From Triops longicaudatus (Eukaryota > Arthropoda > Branchiopoda > Notostraca > Triopsidae): DNA of 64,000 nucleotides. Positions 10,101 to 21,502 of this stretch are shown one piece after another. Position 1 is the first letter of the stretch; every line of letters starts with the position of its first letter. The notes under the pieces are model-generated. The model did not search any database. It was not told the DNA's origin and worked only from the letters and a program-made list of their open reading frames with translations. Location of the stretch: assembly GCA_022885665.1 (NCBI GenBank), contig JAGQDJ010000097.1, forward strand, positions 124,001-188,000, given 5' to 3'. A program made the translations under genes and the position numbers.

Positions 10101-13100
10101 GAAAGCTTGCCAAATCACTAACATCTAACCTTTTCACATTGCGAAGAAAACTTGGCCACAAAACTCGAACACTGGTAACGTGAACCTCGATTACTGGTTA
10201 GATTGTCAATATCCTATTTAAAGACTTTCAGAAGGTTTAAACTAAAGTTGTTTCTACACCGAAAATATTCCACGAAAACAGACACACATATTTCTCAAGA
10301 ACAGCTAATTATGTGTAAAGTATTAAATAATAAAAAATATATTTAAAGTCCTAGTCATTTTTGCGTTTCTGAAATGTTTTCTTGCAGATTTTGTGACTTT
10401 CACCGGTTTTCTCTACGATCTACAAATTCCTTTTCGCGAAATGTGCCTTTCAACAAGTTTTTCTTTCTGTCAAAGTGGACAAAATTCATAGGGTAAGGAT
10501 TATCTTTGACGCGATTGAATTAGCGTAACGGCAGCGAGCATCGTTCGGTCGAATCCTTGGTTTGTCCTTCCATTCCAAGCCCGCTTTAAAAAGTTAGCCC
10601 AGGAAACGAGGCTGTAAGAAGTTGTCTAAAGCAAAAGGTCTATTGGAAAGTGCCAAGAAAGGCATTGACCCACGTCCGCTTTGCCTTGCAAGAAGAGCAA
10701 GAACGAGGGAGGGGAAGCAGGCAACAAGAGAAGCACAACAGCAACAGGAAGACAGCGAGTAGGAATACTTCTTCGGCAAACCTTCATCTATCGTGTGTGC
10801 CCCCCTCTCTCCCGCCTCCCCCTGGGCCCCTCTCTTTCCAGCTTAGCCACTTCTTTCCTTTGACCACCTCCTCATGTAATTTTTTTCACCTTGCCTCGCC
10901 TCTGTAAACGGACACCCCTCGTCTCCAGGTAATGGAGCAAGAAGGCGGAATATAAACATGTGCTTTTTAAAAAAGAGCCTGATACAAACGCTTTGATACA
11001 ACGAAAATGTATGTACATATCTGGAGGAAGGGAGGAAAAGGGCTGTTATATGGCCCATACCTTGCAGATGCTAAACATGGATGCAAATGACACTGTTTAT
11101 TACTGCGCCAGAGCGCTTTTCGAGTTCCTTTGTTGCGCTGTGACGCTGAGTGCATGCCAGCCCAAGCGCGGCGAGCTTAACTTACTGAAGAAGCTTGGCA
11201 GTCTCGACAAGAAAATGAGTCAATACATTTGGACTCCAGAGACACTTACTATTACGCTTAATAGACTTTAAGTGGATGAAAAAAGGTTGAGGTCAGGCAC
11301 AAAATTTGGATCGGAGCCTTTCATGCAAATGGACCTTTCGGCCTTTAGCGGGATGAGCTAAGGCGGATTGAGAAAAATATATATTATATGTATAAAAAAA
11401 GGCTAGCTGTAGGGAATGAGTTGAAGGCGAAGGAGTCAGCAAGGAGAGGGAATAAGAAGGCAACACATAGGGAGGGGGGAGAGAAAAAGCAGAGGAAAAG
11501 AAAGAGCTTGCTCCGACTCACCTGGTATTCCTATGCTGCAGGCTGTCCCTGTGCTTAAACTCACATCTGAAGAATCGTGGGTAAGAAATCCTGTACCGAA
11601 GGAGAGGAGAAAAAAGTAGCATATAAAGAAATAGTTTCTTGTTATTCCCCAACATCGCTGTAATGGTTGATAATGTTCTTACTTTCGGGTTCTGAATACC
11701 GAGCCTGATTGGCTCCCATGGCTTTCGCAACTGGCACGCAAGAAGCGAGCGTAAAAGGCCCTTCGCACAGAAAACGCTATGCAGCACACTGATACACAGA
11801 TTTCAACCAGGGTGGTAGAACGAATTAACACAGGCAACTGCTTTTTTCCCCTTTATATCACAGATAAGAGGCTTACACGAGACTTCGTTACTCTTTATTG
11901 AACACTTATTTTTGCACGTGTCTGCTCTACTTTGCAAATATGAACTATCAATATGTTCGATATTACAGCCGTATTCTGAAGGTCAAACAAAACACAAGTT
12001 CCTTCAGAATGGAATCCAATTGCTTGTGGCAAGCAGTTTTGGCTCAGCCTTCTCGCATAGGAGCAAACTCAACAAGGATAATTATTCCAAAACCAAGCGC
12101 ATCACGTGAGCTCGTATGGCAACCGATTGGCAAAGCATTAAGCGAGAATCGACAGAGGCACCATCATGGCGGCTTTTAGCTTCGGCTGGCACCAGCCTGG
12201 CTTTTCCACTTGACCACCACTGCCATCACGGTGCGTAACACAACGAACTCCGATGACCGCAGCATCTTTCTTTTTCAGACACGCCACTTGACAACTTCCG
12301 ATTGGGTTTGACGAGCCACCACGTTAACTCAGACACTCATATCCAAACAACACTCAAATCCCAGGAGACTTGCGTAACTGTATACAATGCAACAATTTCA
12401 CTACCAACAGGTGGAATGGTTATGTGTAAGAACCGGGTTTTCTTTTAAGTCGAAGGGATCAGGATGGTCTGGAAGCTGTTGTTCCCACTGCAAGAATTCG
12501 CTCCTTCTGACTGAAGCTGGTCCTGGTAAGAAGGGACGGACTTTGAAAAGACTTGCCAGCCTTGTAACAAGTTTCTCATCATCCAGCCCCAACTCCTGAA
12601 GACTTCTCGCTCATGGTTCGCTGTACTACCTGTACAGTATAAGTTCCTTGTGGCCTTCGCCTTCGCCATGGTACGAGTCTGGAGGCGGTAGTTTGGCTCT
12701 TAAGTTCCCTGCGGCTTTTCTTTGGCATGGTAACTCCTGAATGTTAAAAGTGCCTAGGGCTTATTTTACCTGGGCTGTGCGTTTTCGGATTATAAAATCA
12801 AGCTCCAAGCCTGTTTCTCTCTTTCTCTATTTTCTCGTCTCTGTCTCTCCCTCTCTGCTTAGCAGAAGGTCTTTTGAAACGGAACAGGAGGGTATGCAAA
12901 TGCTGTTTTTTTTTCTTCTGGAGTAGAGACGATTTGCAGGATGGGTATACTCATCACGTGCTACACGCAATGTTAATCCGTAATTGTAGCTGTGATAAGA
13001 ACCTTGGCTTTGAATGAAGTTCCTTTAAAAGACCAAGAAATTCCTTCATAAAAGGTAAGAATTCGGCACCCTGAAAAACCAGCTTGACATTTAATTGACA

Positions 13101-13262
13101 TTTACAAAGAGAATTACTAAGGAATGGAAATAAATCCTAGGCATAGATCGGGTACGTTTGTGCCATTGTACGGCTTCAGCAATAGTCAAAGGGCACGACA
13201 GAGTTGTGTTTTTGTTTCTTCTAATGCCATTATATACCAATTGCATTAAGGCTGAACCTGTC

Positions 13263-13335
13263 TAATTGACTTAGGTTTGCCGCCAGCTTCTGAGTGCGTA
13301 TATATACTGGCGGTTGACTTCGGTGCTCGTCAGGG
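13263..13335 (+). promoter_or_regulatory. opsin B promoter: RCSI-like site, TATA box, start region
   Basis: TAATTGACTTA (13263-13273) differs by one base from the photoreceptor-specific RCSI/P3 element (TAATTGAATTA), the Pax6/homeodomain site of arthropod rhodopsin promoters. It lies 36 bp before a TATATATA box (13299-13306). TCAGGG (13330-13335) is a plausible initiator 31-33 bp after the TATA box. The arrangement RCSI-TATA-start is that of Drosophila Rh genes. Confidence 0.55.
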
Positions 13336-13527
13336 CAATTGCTGTTTTCGCTGCTAGATAGGAAGTCGCGAGACAGGGCACTTTTGCTACTCTCGCTTCA
13401 TTCGTTTTCTTTGCAGTCGATACCGATTAATAGAGGTAAGGCTCATTGTCACCCTTTTGAATTCCTTAATTTCTCTCTCTTTCCGAAGACTTATGTGCAT
13501 GTTATTGTTTCCTTTAAAAGCTCAACA

Positions 13528-15400
13528 ATGTCTTCCAGCGGGTTTAATTCTACGGATCCCATAGCTTTGGCACGCGTTTCGGCCGGGTCAAATGCTCATC
13601 AGCAAGTTGGGTACAACATTCTCATCAAGACTGATGGTTTGTCGGTGCGTGATGTAGCTCCTTTGGATATGCACCATCTTCTACATTCGCATTGGGATTC
13701 CTACCCGCCTGCGGACCCCAGAATCCATTATCTTCTGGGAATGCTCTATTTTTTCTTAGGTAAAGAGCACACTTCCCAAATCTAAGATTAGCTAAAAGTG
13801 CGAAGTGTACGTCGTCTTGTAATTTTAAATGTTTGTTTTCAACTTCATGTATTTATTGTTTACTCGATTTTTGTAGTAGTATGAACTCCAGTTTGTTTTA
13901 AGTTTTACAGATTTTTTAGAATTTAATTTGTGCTTTTAATTCTGTGCATTTATTTTTGTTATTTTGAGTTTTTTAAATGTATTTTCAACCGATTTTTTGG
14001 ACAAGTTTTATCGTACACTTTTTGGGTTAATTCATCTATTTTTTGGACAGGCATTGCCGCCTGCGTGGGTAACGTGTTGGTGTTACACATCTTCGGCAAG
14101 CATAAAAATCTGCGCAGCCCAACTAACACTCTTCTCATGAATTTGGCCTTCTGCGACCTCATGATCTTTATTGGCTTGTATCCGGAAATGTTGGGTAATA
14201 TTTTCATGAATGACGGCACGTGGATGTGGGGTGACATTGCCTGCAGGCTTCATGCGTGGTTTGGTCTGGTCTTTGGATTTGGTCAGGTACCAACTCTTAT
14301 CCGTAATAATATTCATCTTGGCTATTGCATTCTGTGAAAATTTAGATGCAAACTCTGATGTACATGTCGATTGATCGTTACAACGTGATCGTCAAAGGTT
14401 TATCTGCTCAACCCTTGACTTACAAAAAAGTCACGCAGTGGTTGGCGCAAGTCTGGATTGTTTCGCTCTTCTGGGGTACTGCACCTTTCTTCGGATTCGG
14501 AAACTTTGCTTTGGACGGAATCCTAAACACGTGTGTTGGACCATTGTTTTTTACGCTTTCCGAATTTGACTCGATGTTTGACATTCTAGGTGCTCCTTCG
14601 ACTACTTCACCCGCGACATGCCTGCCATGAGTTACATCGTAGGAGCATGTGTGTCGGCCTACGTGATACCACTCATTGTCATCATCGTTTGTTACACCTT
14701 CATTGTCAGAGGTTAGTTTTAAGGAACTTCGCTGTACTTTTAACCGCTATTTTGACATTCTTGTGTAATTAACTCTATCCCTAAATTCTTCGCAGCCGTT
14801 TTTGAACATGAGGAAACCCTCCGTCAGCAAGCCGCGAAGATGAACGTCACCAGTTTAAGATCTTCTGCAAGTGCCGAAGATACCTCAGCAGAGTTCCGTA
14901 TTGCGAAGGTAACATTAGAAACGTTATGCTAACTGAAAATTTCTTCCAACCTAATTATTTTGTTACTTATTATTTTTGACTGTAGATTGCTATGATCAAT
15001 GTCTGCTTATGGTAAGATATTTCTTGTGTCAGCTTCTTAGAACTGGAGTTAAAATATTGCTCAACAATTCTATAGGCTGTGGGCGTGGTCTCCATTCACA
15101 ATTGTGTCCTTCATTGGAATATTTGGTAACCAGGCCATCATTACACCGTACCTGTCCTCTCTGCCTGTCATTTTGGCTAAAACATCATCCGTGTATAACC
15201 CGATCGTGTATGCGTTGAGCCACCCTAAATACCAAGCGGTAAGTTAATCCAGAGAAATTAGGCACACTATAACTGAAATTGAGATATTTCAGGCCCTGAA
15301 AGAAGAATTCGCTTGGTTGTGTGTTAAGACCAACGCCGGCAATTCCGGAAGCTCCGACACCAAATCCAGCGTCACAATGGAATCAAATCAGCCAGCTTAA
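13528..15400 (+). CDS. opsin B, rhabdomeric-type visual opsin, complete
   Basis: Light-activated GPCR binding 11-cis-retinal. Eight exons: 13528-13759, 14051-14286, 14346-14530, 14590-14711, 14796-14908, 14986-15011 (26-nt microexon), 15076-15238 and 15293-15400, 394 aa in all. TM3 cytoplasmic end is 'SIDRYNVIVKG'. Cysteines in 'DIACRLHAWFG' and 'NTCSFDYFTRDM' supply the conserved disulfide. The Schiff-base lysine and NPxxY lie in 'AKTSSVYNPIVYALSHPK', and the following HPKY is the arthropod Gq-opsin motif. The cytoplasmic loop 'QQAAKMNVTSLRS' is typical of arthropod r-opsins. Counting from Cys110, the residue at bovine position 113 is His rather than the usual Tyr; six residues before Cys187, position 181 is Asp rather than Glu. 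The TM2 site that is Lys in insect UV opsins is Gly here, so a UV type is unlikely. The ATG at 13528 follows 'ctcaaca' and the frame is closed upstream. Confidence 0.95.
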
Positions 15401-15758
15401 ATGAATTCATCAAAACAGTTCTATCATACTTCGATCACAACCTTGGCGAGTCAATGGATTTCGAATATGGTGTAAACGAGTTAGTGTATTTCCTATGTAT
15501 AAATTAGCAATACCGTTTTTGATTGTTTCCTTTCCGGTGAATCTAGCTGTTTCGCAGGATTACATCGGAACTTACACCTTTGGTTGCACTCCAAATATAA
15601 ACGAATTGCATAATTGGCGAATATTCTAGTTATTATTAGTAATTTTTGTTGTAAGATAACTACAGGTTTCGGTAGAAACCTAAAAGATTTCCTTCCAAAA
15701 CGGGAACTTTACACTGGGCAGATTAGCTGCAAGAGGGTCGGTAGATATTTCAGGTATT
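15401..15758. other. short convergent intergenic gap
   Basis: 3' regions of opsin B (plus) and the N-acetyltransferase gene (minus) face each other. No canonical AATAAA is seen for either gene and nothing else is recognised. Confidence 0.5.
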
Positions 15759-16448
15759 TCATAGTCGCTTTATCACCAACTGAACGGAGAAGTTGGGGTC
15801 TGATTTAGGGAAAATTTGTTTCCCATTTTCTACATAAACGAAGGGCTTTGCTTCTCCCAGAACGGTGAAATGCAGTTTACGGAACATATGATGGGTTGCC
15901 ACAGAGGAAAGCGTAGATTTAATAAGCTTGAATTGATTGACTCGGGCCAACTCTACGCTAAAACGTAGCAAATCCATTCCAATACCTTTTCCACCCCAAT
16001 TTTCAGCTACCGTCAGTGCGAAAAAGTCAAAATACCGGTCTATTTGTTCTTGTTCAAAGAGGTTGACATCGCCCTCTAGCCTGTCGAGAAACTTATACGC
16101 GTGGGGTTCGACGGTAGATGGCGGCTGCAGCACAAAGTAAGGGTTGTTTTCAGGCTTTTCATATCGCACTGCATTGAGCTGCACTCCAATCACTTCCCCT
16201 GAAGCTTGATCAATAGCAGCAACAGAATAGCCGTGTTTCAGCAGTTGCTTCATATCCAGAAGAATTATGCCCGTTTCTTCAATTCCATCCGCTAAGCCTG
16301 TTGTTAACGGATTACGTGGTAAGAATTCCCTAGCTAAGATCTGCGCCGCTCTTTGGACCAACTCGGAATTTGTTTCAATCACCTCGTAGCTTATGACGGA
16401 CTTGTCTATAACTCTTCTAATTGGCGGTATGAGTGTTACTATCGTCAT
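15759..16448 (-). CDS. arylalkylamine N-acetyltransferase-like GNAT enzyme
   Basis: A 229-aa protein in a single coding exon, with the GNAT fold of the arthropod AANAT/dopamine N-acetyltransferase group. These enzymes transfer acetyl from acetyl-CoA to amines such as dopamine, serotonin or tryptamine (neurotransmitter inactivation, cuticle sclerotisation, melatonin synthesis). The N-terminal region 'AREFLPRNPLTTGL' corresponds to the family's substrate-side motif. The acetyl-CoA loop (motif A) is 'ENWGGKGIGMDLLRFS' (GGKGIG). The C-terminal motif B part includes 'HHMFRKLHFTVLGE'. ATG at 16448-16446. A 5' UTR intron is likely: donor GTAAGT at 16529-16524 and acceptor TTGACAG ending at 16458, nine bases before the ATG. 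It lies tail to tail with opsin B; there is no evidence of a functional link. The exact substrate cannot be read from the sequence. Confidence 0.8.
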   Translation of the reverse strand: MTIVTLIPPIRRVIDKSVISYEVIETNSELVQRAAQILAREFLPRNPLTTGLADGIEETGIILLDMKQLLKHGYSVAAIDQASGEVIGVQLNAVRYEKPENNPYFVLQPPSTVEPHAYKFLDRLEGDVNLFEQEQIDRYFDFFALTVAENWGGKGIGMDLLRFSVELARVNQFKLIKSTLSSVATHHMFRKLHFTVLGEAKPFVYVENGKQIFPKSDPNFSVQLVIKRL

Positions 16449-16530
16449 AATGAATACCTGTCAACGAATAACGCACGAATTTAAAAATTTGTAAGAAAAA
16501 ATAACAAAATTATGTATGTTAAAACTTACC

Positions 16531-19500
16531 CACCTTACTATCAAAATCTCGACACAACTGAACGTTTTTTTGAAGACTACAACACTGGGTATAGAGCAGG
16601 TCAAGGTGATCTGCTTTTCTGTAACGACGTCATTCTCAGAGCAACACTGTGAAGTCACACGGAGACGTTTTGCGGAGCGGACTGCATAGTTCGCACATCG
16701 TTTATCAGCTTATCAGCTCGTCACTTCCACCAACTTACCCCACCTCTTATTTACCTTATTTTCCATACTTCGAAGATGCTGTGTCCCTGAATAATAAGAC
16801 TCACCTGTGAACATGGTAAAGGTTCATAAACTTTTTCCACCGACTGGTATCTTTAATTGGAAATTAGCAAAATAGAACGAATGAGTATCAAGAACATGGT
16901 ATCCTCAGATGGACATCAACAAAACGTGAAAAAAATAGTACGCTAGAACGTTCTAGACTCTCAGAGGGGGCGTTATTGGAGTGCTAACTGAAACCCACAA
17001 TGCGCATAGTAGTAAATAGCGTGATGTATAGTGTACTTACATAGAGTATCTAAAATTCCTAGAACTAAGTAAACTATGGTTCATTGACTCCAATAGCTCT
17101 AGTTCTCAGTATAACCAAAGGAACAAAAACTCATTTCATAGAAACCAGCACTGTGAATCCAAATGTCAAATATAGAAGTGAGGGGAAAAAATCGTCCGTT
17201 TACTTTCGGCCGATGTGAAGAAAATTCAGAATGAAATAATATTGCATGCCGCAAAAAATGTTCCTTTGCGGATTTTCCATGACAAATTTGGGCTTTAAAC
17301 TCGTTTAGGAGGGTACTTCGCAAATTATTCTGTTGAGGTTTAGCGCAGTCCAAGTGTCAAATCTGCAATCCGCTACGCAAAGCGTCGTCTTGTACGAGAG
17401 CGTCTTTGCATACTAATATTGATCGCTTCGTCACGAGGAAAAAGAACTCATGAGTACTGAGTTTAGGTAACACAAAAATTAACAGCAAGTCGTCATACAG
17501 ACTGTCTAGGATGAGAACGACCACTGCGGATTGCTCAACAGATTTTTGGACACTATTGCTGAGTATTTCAGTTTGTATGCAATCTTTATGAACTAGGCTA
17601 CAGCTGAGTGAGCGAAAACATTACAATCCAAGCCCATTTAGACTAGACTGGACAAGAGGTAGTCAATGCTGCTTTCATTAGCAGTCAGTTTATAAGCGTC
17701 ACCATGTCTTTGTGGCAGAGCTACAACTCGCTCGTATTTTCGCGAGCGCGCTGGCTCATTTGCTCGCAAGTCTAAACGCATAACGTAATTTTGTACTTTT
17801 CTGTGTGGATGTAGGACTCATGGCTGTGCATGCAGGTGCCGTTGTCAGATCTGTGGTAGCCAGCAGTTGCATTACTAACTCTTCTACTATGCAAGAGAGG
17901 AAGAAGAACCAAAGTACGGGCCAGGCTCATTTTCAGGGTTTGAAACTGGAAAGAAATTCTTACCGCTATCACAAGAACGGTAAGGCTGATTTAAGACTTA
18001 GTTATCGCGGGAAGTATTTACCGCAATACTTCGAACATAATGCGGGAGCGGTAATAGATAGCGTTAATAGTTAGCGAGCAAATTTTCGCGTACGATTTAG
18101 AGTAGAAAACTGAAACAACGAAGTGCATAAAAGAAGAATTTAAATTGTATTTGATTCGAAGCTTGACTTAACTAACATCAGGCCAAAACTTTTCTGCTAG
18201 ATTTTGGAAAGAGTAACCTTTCGAAAAATTGTGTACGAAACCCTATTTTTAAGCCGGGAAAGAAATTCTGTCAGCAACGCGCTAAACAATGTTACGTAGT
18301 GGTGTTTATCAAGTTGGCGTAAATTATGTTCACTTTACGTGCATTAACTTAAACATGTTTAAGGAAGGCTTGCAGAACAACTCATAAGAAAATCTCCTTA
18401 CTACTACGTAGACGTGTTTCGCATATTTACAAAGAAACTTTTAATTTAAATCGGAGTACGTATCAGACTAAGATTTACAGAGACGAGAGCGACAATGGCA
18501 TGCACACAATACCTTACCAGATTTCAGATTATTAATACTTTTTTTTCCTCTTCTGTCTACTCAGAGAATGTTATGATTAAGTGTCCTTCTTCCCTTAAAA
18601 AATGTGAAAAATTTCGAAAAGGACAGACAATTTTTGCCTGAGCAAAAGAATTCATTTTCCAACGAGAAAATCCACAAAGAAGGGTCTTTTTGCAAATAAG
18701 ACTATCCGGGGTATTGATTTCGCGAACGGTATAAAACAAATGCCATAATTTTAAAATTACTGTCCAACCCACTTATTTGAATAGGCTCCAGAACGGACGG
18801 ACACCATTCAAACGTGCGGAGTATTAAAAAATACGTAGTTGCCGGTATAGTATGATAAAAATTACGAACTGAAGGAAACTGAAGAGGAAATATATACCAT
18901 CATGTATTTTTTTTAATTAGTCAAGTTCTTAACATTCTTCTTTTGAAAAAAAAAAATCCACAGCGTTCTTGTCGTTTGCAATGTACAAGTCTTCAGTCGT
19001 AAAACTGCTTATATCCTCCACAACCCGTGCTATCTATAAAATGATTAACGATATCAATCGCCTGGAAACCACTGCTCTGCTACTAAACGTAAACTAGGCA
19101 AATTGGCTTGATTGGTAAGTCGTCACAGGGAAAGGTGAAAAGTGCACGGGTTGAAGCTTGCTTTGCGGCGCAGTACCTTTCACGCTTTTTGTGGAATACT
19201 GCGTCTTTCTAGTGTCAAAAGTTATTTCCAAAGATCTGTATTCATTTAGACGAAGTTGTTCAATATTGTAAGATATACAGCGGGACTAAAAATGTTTTTC
19301 AAGAACGCGAAATATTCAGTTATCATTACTCAATAGAAAGAAGTAAGATTACATTGAATAAAACGGAACCATCAAAATTCCATTCAGTTGTGCGGGTTAT
19401 TCAAATAACCGATATTCAATTAAGTAGAGATCACAGTTTTGCGATATTCGACAGCAGTAGAAATATTTATGGCTAGAGCTACCGCGAAATACAGACCCTT

Positions 19501-20290
19501 CTCATTTTATGTTCTTATTAAAACAATCTCGCCTTTTGAGCTATTTGCTGAAAAGGGACGAAGTAAACGAATATCGAGCAAGAATTAGAAGAAGTTCTGT
19601 CAGGCAACTTCGAGAACATTGATGCCTTATGATACACGATGGGAATTCCCGAGCGAACGTCTTAAACTTGGTAACAAGAGCTACACAATGCAAAGTTCTA
19701 TACCGACGGATATTACCACACAAAAGTAGCTGGGTTGCGGAGCTTTTCGACGAGTAATGAAGGATGAGCCACGGACAGAGCTAACACGAGCGCGTTCAAA
19801 ATTTCGCGAGCGATGAGCGCGATTGCTCATTTAATTTTTAACTAGCACGAGCGGAGCACAACGAGAGAACGCTCGCGGCTAGAACGCCATCCAACGGATT
19901 TTTTCATTAATTCTTTTCTATCGTACATCGACATAAGGCAGTCTACATGTTACGTAAGTTGCCCTATCTAACCAGTGTTGTTTGGCTATGTGCTCTGCTT
20001 TTGTGTTCCAAGGTATAGCACAAGATCAGGCAGTGCTATGTTTAAAGCCATTGTGGTCCTTGGAACTTAGAGATTTTGCCCCTCCTGTCAGTTCCTTAAC
20101 CAGCAAAACCTAACTTATCGAAGACTATCATAACCTAATTAAGCCTGAGAAAACCTATGATAATGAGATCAGTTTTTTCCTTTTTCTATAATTTGATCTC
20201 ATTTGATCTTGTATTAATTGCTTTTTACATTACGACTGGATCACCAAGCTAGTTAAGATATAACACATAAGCGAATGAACGATTATCCAA
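16531..20290. other. intergenic: no gene recognised
   Basis: No open frame here has a recognisable domain. Two segments, near 17725-17775 and 19790-19880, share TTTCGCGAGCG and GCTCATTT words and are unusually rich in GAGCG/CGCTC, suggesting a diverged repeat. Near 20095-20160 there are several degenerate AACCTAA units like those at 45.5 kb. Confidence 0.5.
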
Positions 20291-20296
20291 TAAACA

Positions 20297-20302
20297 TTTA
20301 TT
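20297..20302 (-). terminator. poly(A) signal AATAAA overlapping the COQ4 stop codon
   Basis: On the minus strand the last codon and stop read 'aaa taa atg', so TAA sits inside AATAAA. This implies an extremely short 3' UTR. No closer alternative signal was seen. Confidence 0.6.
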
Positions 20303-21502
20303 TGGCAAAAGGGAAAGGTTCTATGCGAAGTTCTCGTCGCAAGTCTTCGATGTCCTGGTCCCAGCGTTTTTCAAAATATACGTTCTGCAGGAATTTGGCT
20401 TCCTTTCCAACTTTTAAAGCCCAAGGTAAGTATGTGCTAAGATACTTTTGTCTTTGCCTGTTAGAGCAACAAATAATCAACGGTCAATCGAAAGAATTAC
20501 CCAGAAGTTCTAACATACTTCGGTCTAAACCTTATTGCTCCAAATATGCCTCCTCCGACACACATTGGCAATCCCGTTTGCATACCCTCTACCCATTTAA
20601 CAGCAACTTCCCCTAGGAAAGTGTTCACGGTTATTAAAGTGAAGTCTATTCCGACTTTAAACAAGGAATACCGAGCATATTCGTTGGCATTCCCAACAAG
20701 GTGTGGACTAGATCATGTGCCTCTCTATACCGCTGCATGACGTACGCCATTTCGGGATCGTCAACAAACTGGACGGGCAGCCGAGTATCTGGGCTAACAT
20801 CCTGAAAATGCGTACAGAATACAGTTTTGTATTACCATCAAATTCATTTTCAGTTAAAGGGAATTTACGTTTTTCGTTAGGAAATTTATGTATGCTCGGG
20901 CCAACGTATTGGATGGATACTTTTTCAGCTCCTCAAGATCGACAGTTTTGCTGTTTATACGCGGTTTCTCCCTTTATGATGAACACAATTTGAAGCAACG
21001 GTTGTGAGGCCATTGAAAATTACTGTAAAATAATTCGTCCTTCAATGTCTTCCTGCATTCTTCGGTACATGTGCTGTATCGCAAAATAACCCGTCGTCTC
21101 TCCATTGACAGCAATCATATCTAAGTACGAACATGTCATTTATTAACACGACTAGCAAATATGGGATTTTACCTGCCCTTGTAGGATCCAATAACGCCAC
21201 AGTAGCAGATCCCACAGCAAGAAGAGCTTTTTGAAACAAATTTGTCGGCTCGTGATCAACATACAAGACTCCACTTGGCGGAGGATCCGTTTTATCAGAA
21301 TCTTCGCTTGGATTCAAATTAATCTCAGCTATACTTAACAAACGTTGTGGAAGGCAGCTTCCTGCGCTGCAGGAAATTCGGTTCGGGAGAGAATCATAGC
21401 CTGATAAGAATATTCATTTAGATCAAAAATAGATACTTGAAAGGTATTACGTAATAACTGGATAAATTTCACGGATCTAGATGCCAATATTCTGCTATAC
21501 AT
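20298..21502 (-). CDS. COQ4: COQ4, coenzyme Q biosynthesis protein (mitochondrial)
   Basis: COQ4 is a matrix-side inner-membrane protein of the CoQ synthome that is needed for ubiquinone synthesis and acts on the C1 position of the head group. Seven exons: 21451-21502, 21173-21400, 21024-21120, 20869-20971, 20672-20801, 20531-20612 and 20298-20457. They sum to 852 nt (283 aa; human protein 265 aa) and all phases agree. The first exon encodes a presequence 'MYSRILASRSVKFIQLL', basic and hydrophobic with no acidic residues, as for mitochondrial import. Family blocks are 'LFQKALLAVGSATVALL', 'VNGETTGYFAI', 'QFVDDPEMAYVMQRYRE', 'KWVEGMQTGLPMCVGG' and 'VYFEKRWDQDIEDLRREL'. The zinc-ligand signature HDxxHx11E is intact: His189-Asp190, His193 and Glu205. 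Because the exons are short, no single one reveals the gene; the assembled model does. The start exon is the least certain part. Confidence 0.93.

Larger units (their letters stand above)
4136..13260. other. 9-kb intergenic region with repeats; no protein gene supported
   Basis: Holds the unfound 5' exon(s) of the FBXL7-like gene and several elements listed separately (MITE 5047-5659, DRE palindrome near 6000, T/G tract 6808-6832, hAT-like fragment near 10030). Open frames such as 7106-7666 (minus) and 8057-8389 (plus) have no recognisable domain. At 5748 an ATG in an AAGATGGCTGC (YY1/Pho-like) context is followed by a GT (ATGGCTGCAAAGG|GTAACC). It could be a short first exon, but no partner was found. 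Confidence 0.5.

Noticed and set aside
13959..14237. Minus-strand frames overlapping opsin B
   Set aside because: Antisense shadows of the real opsin exons.
19790..19880. GAGCG/CGCTC-rich segment as a structured RNA
   Set aside because: Only loose local complementarity; similarity to 17.7 kb points to a diverged repeat.
15759..21502. A functional cluster of opsin B, the N-acetyltransferase and COQ4
   Set aside because: Orientation, spacing and pathways give no sign of joint function; adjacency alone is weak evidence.
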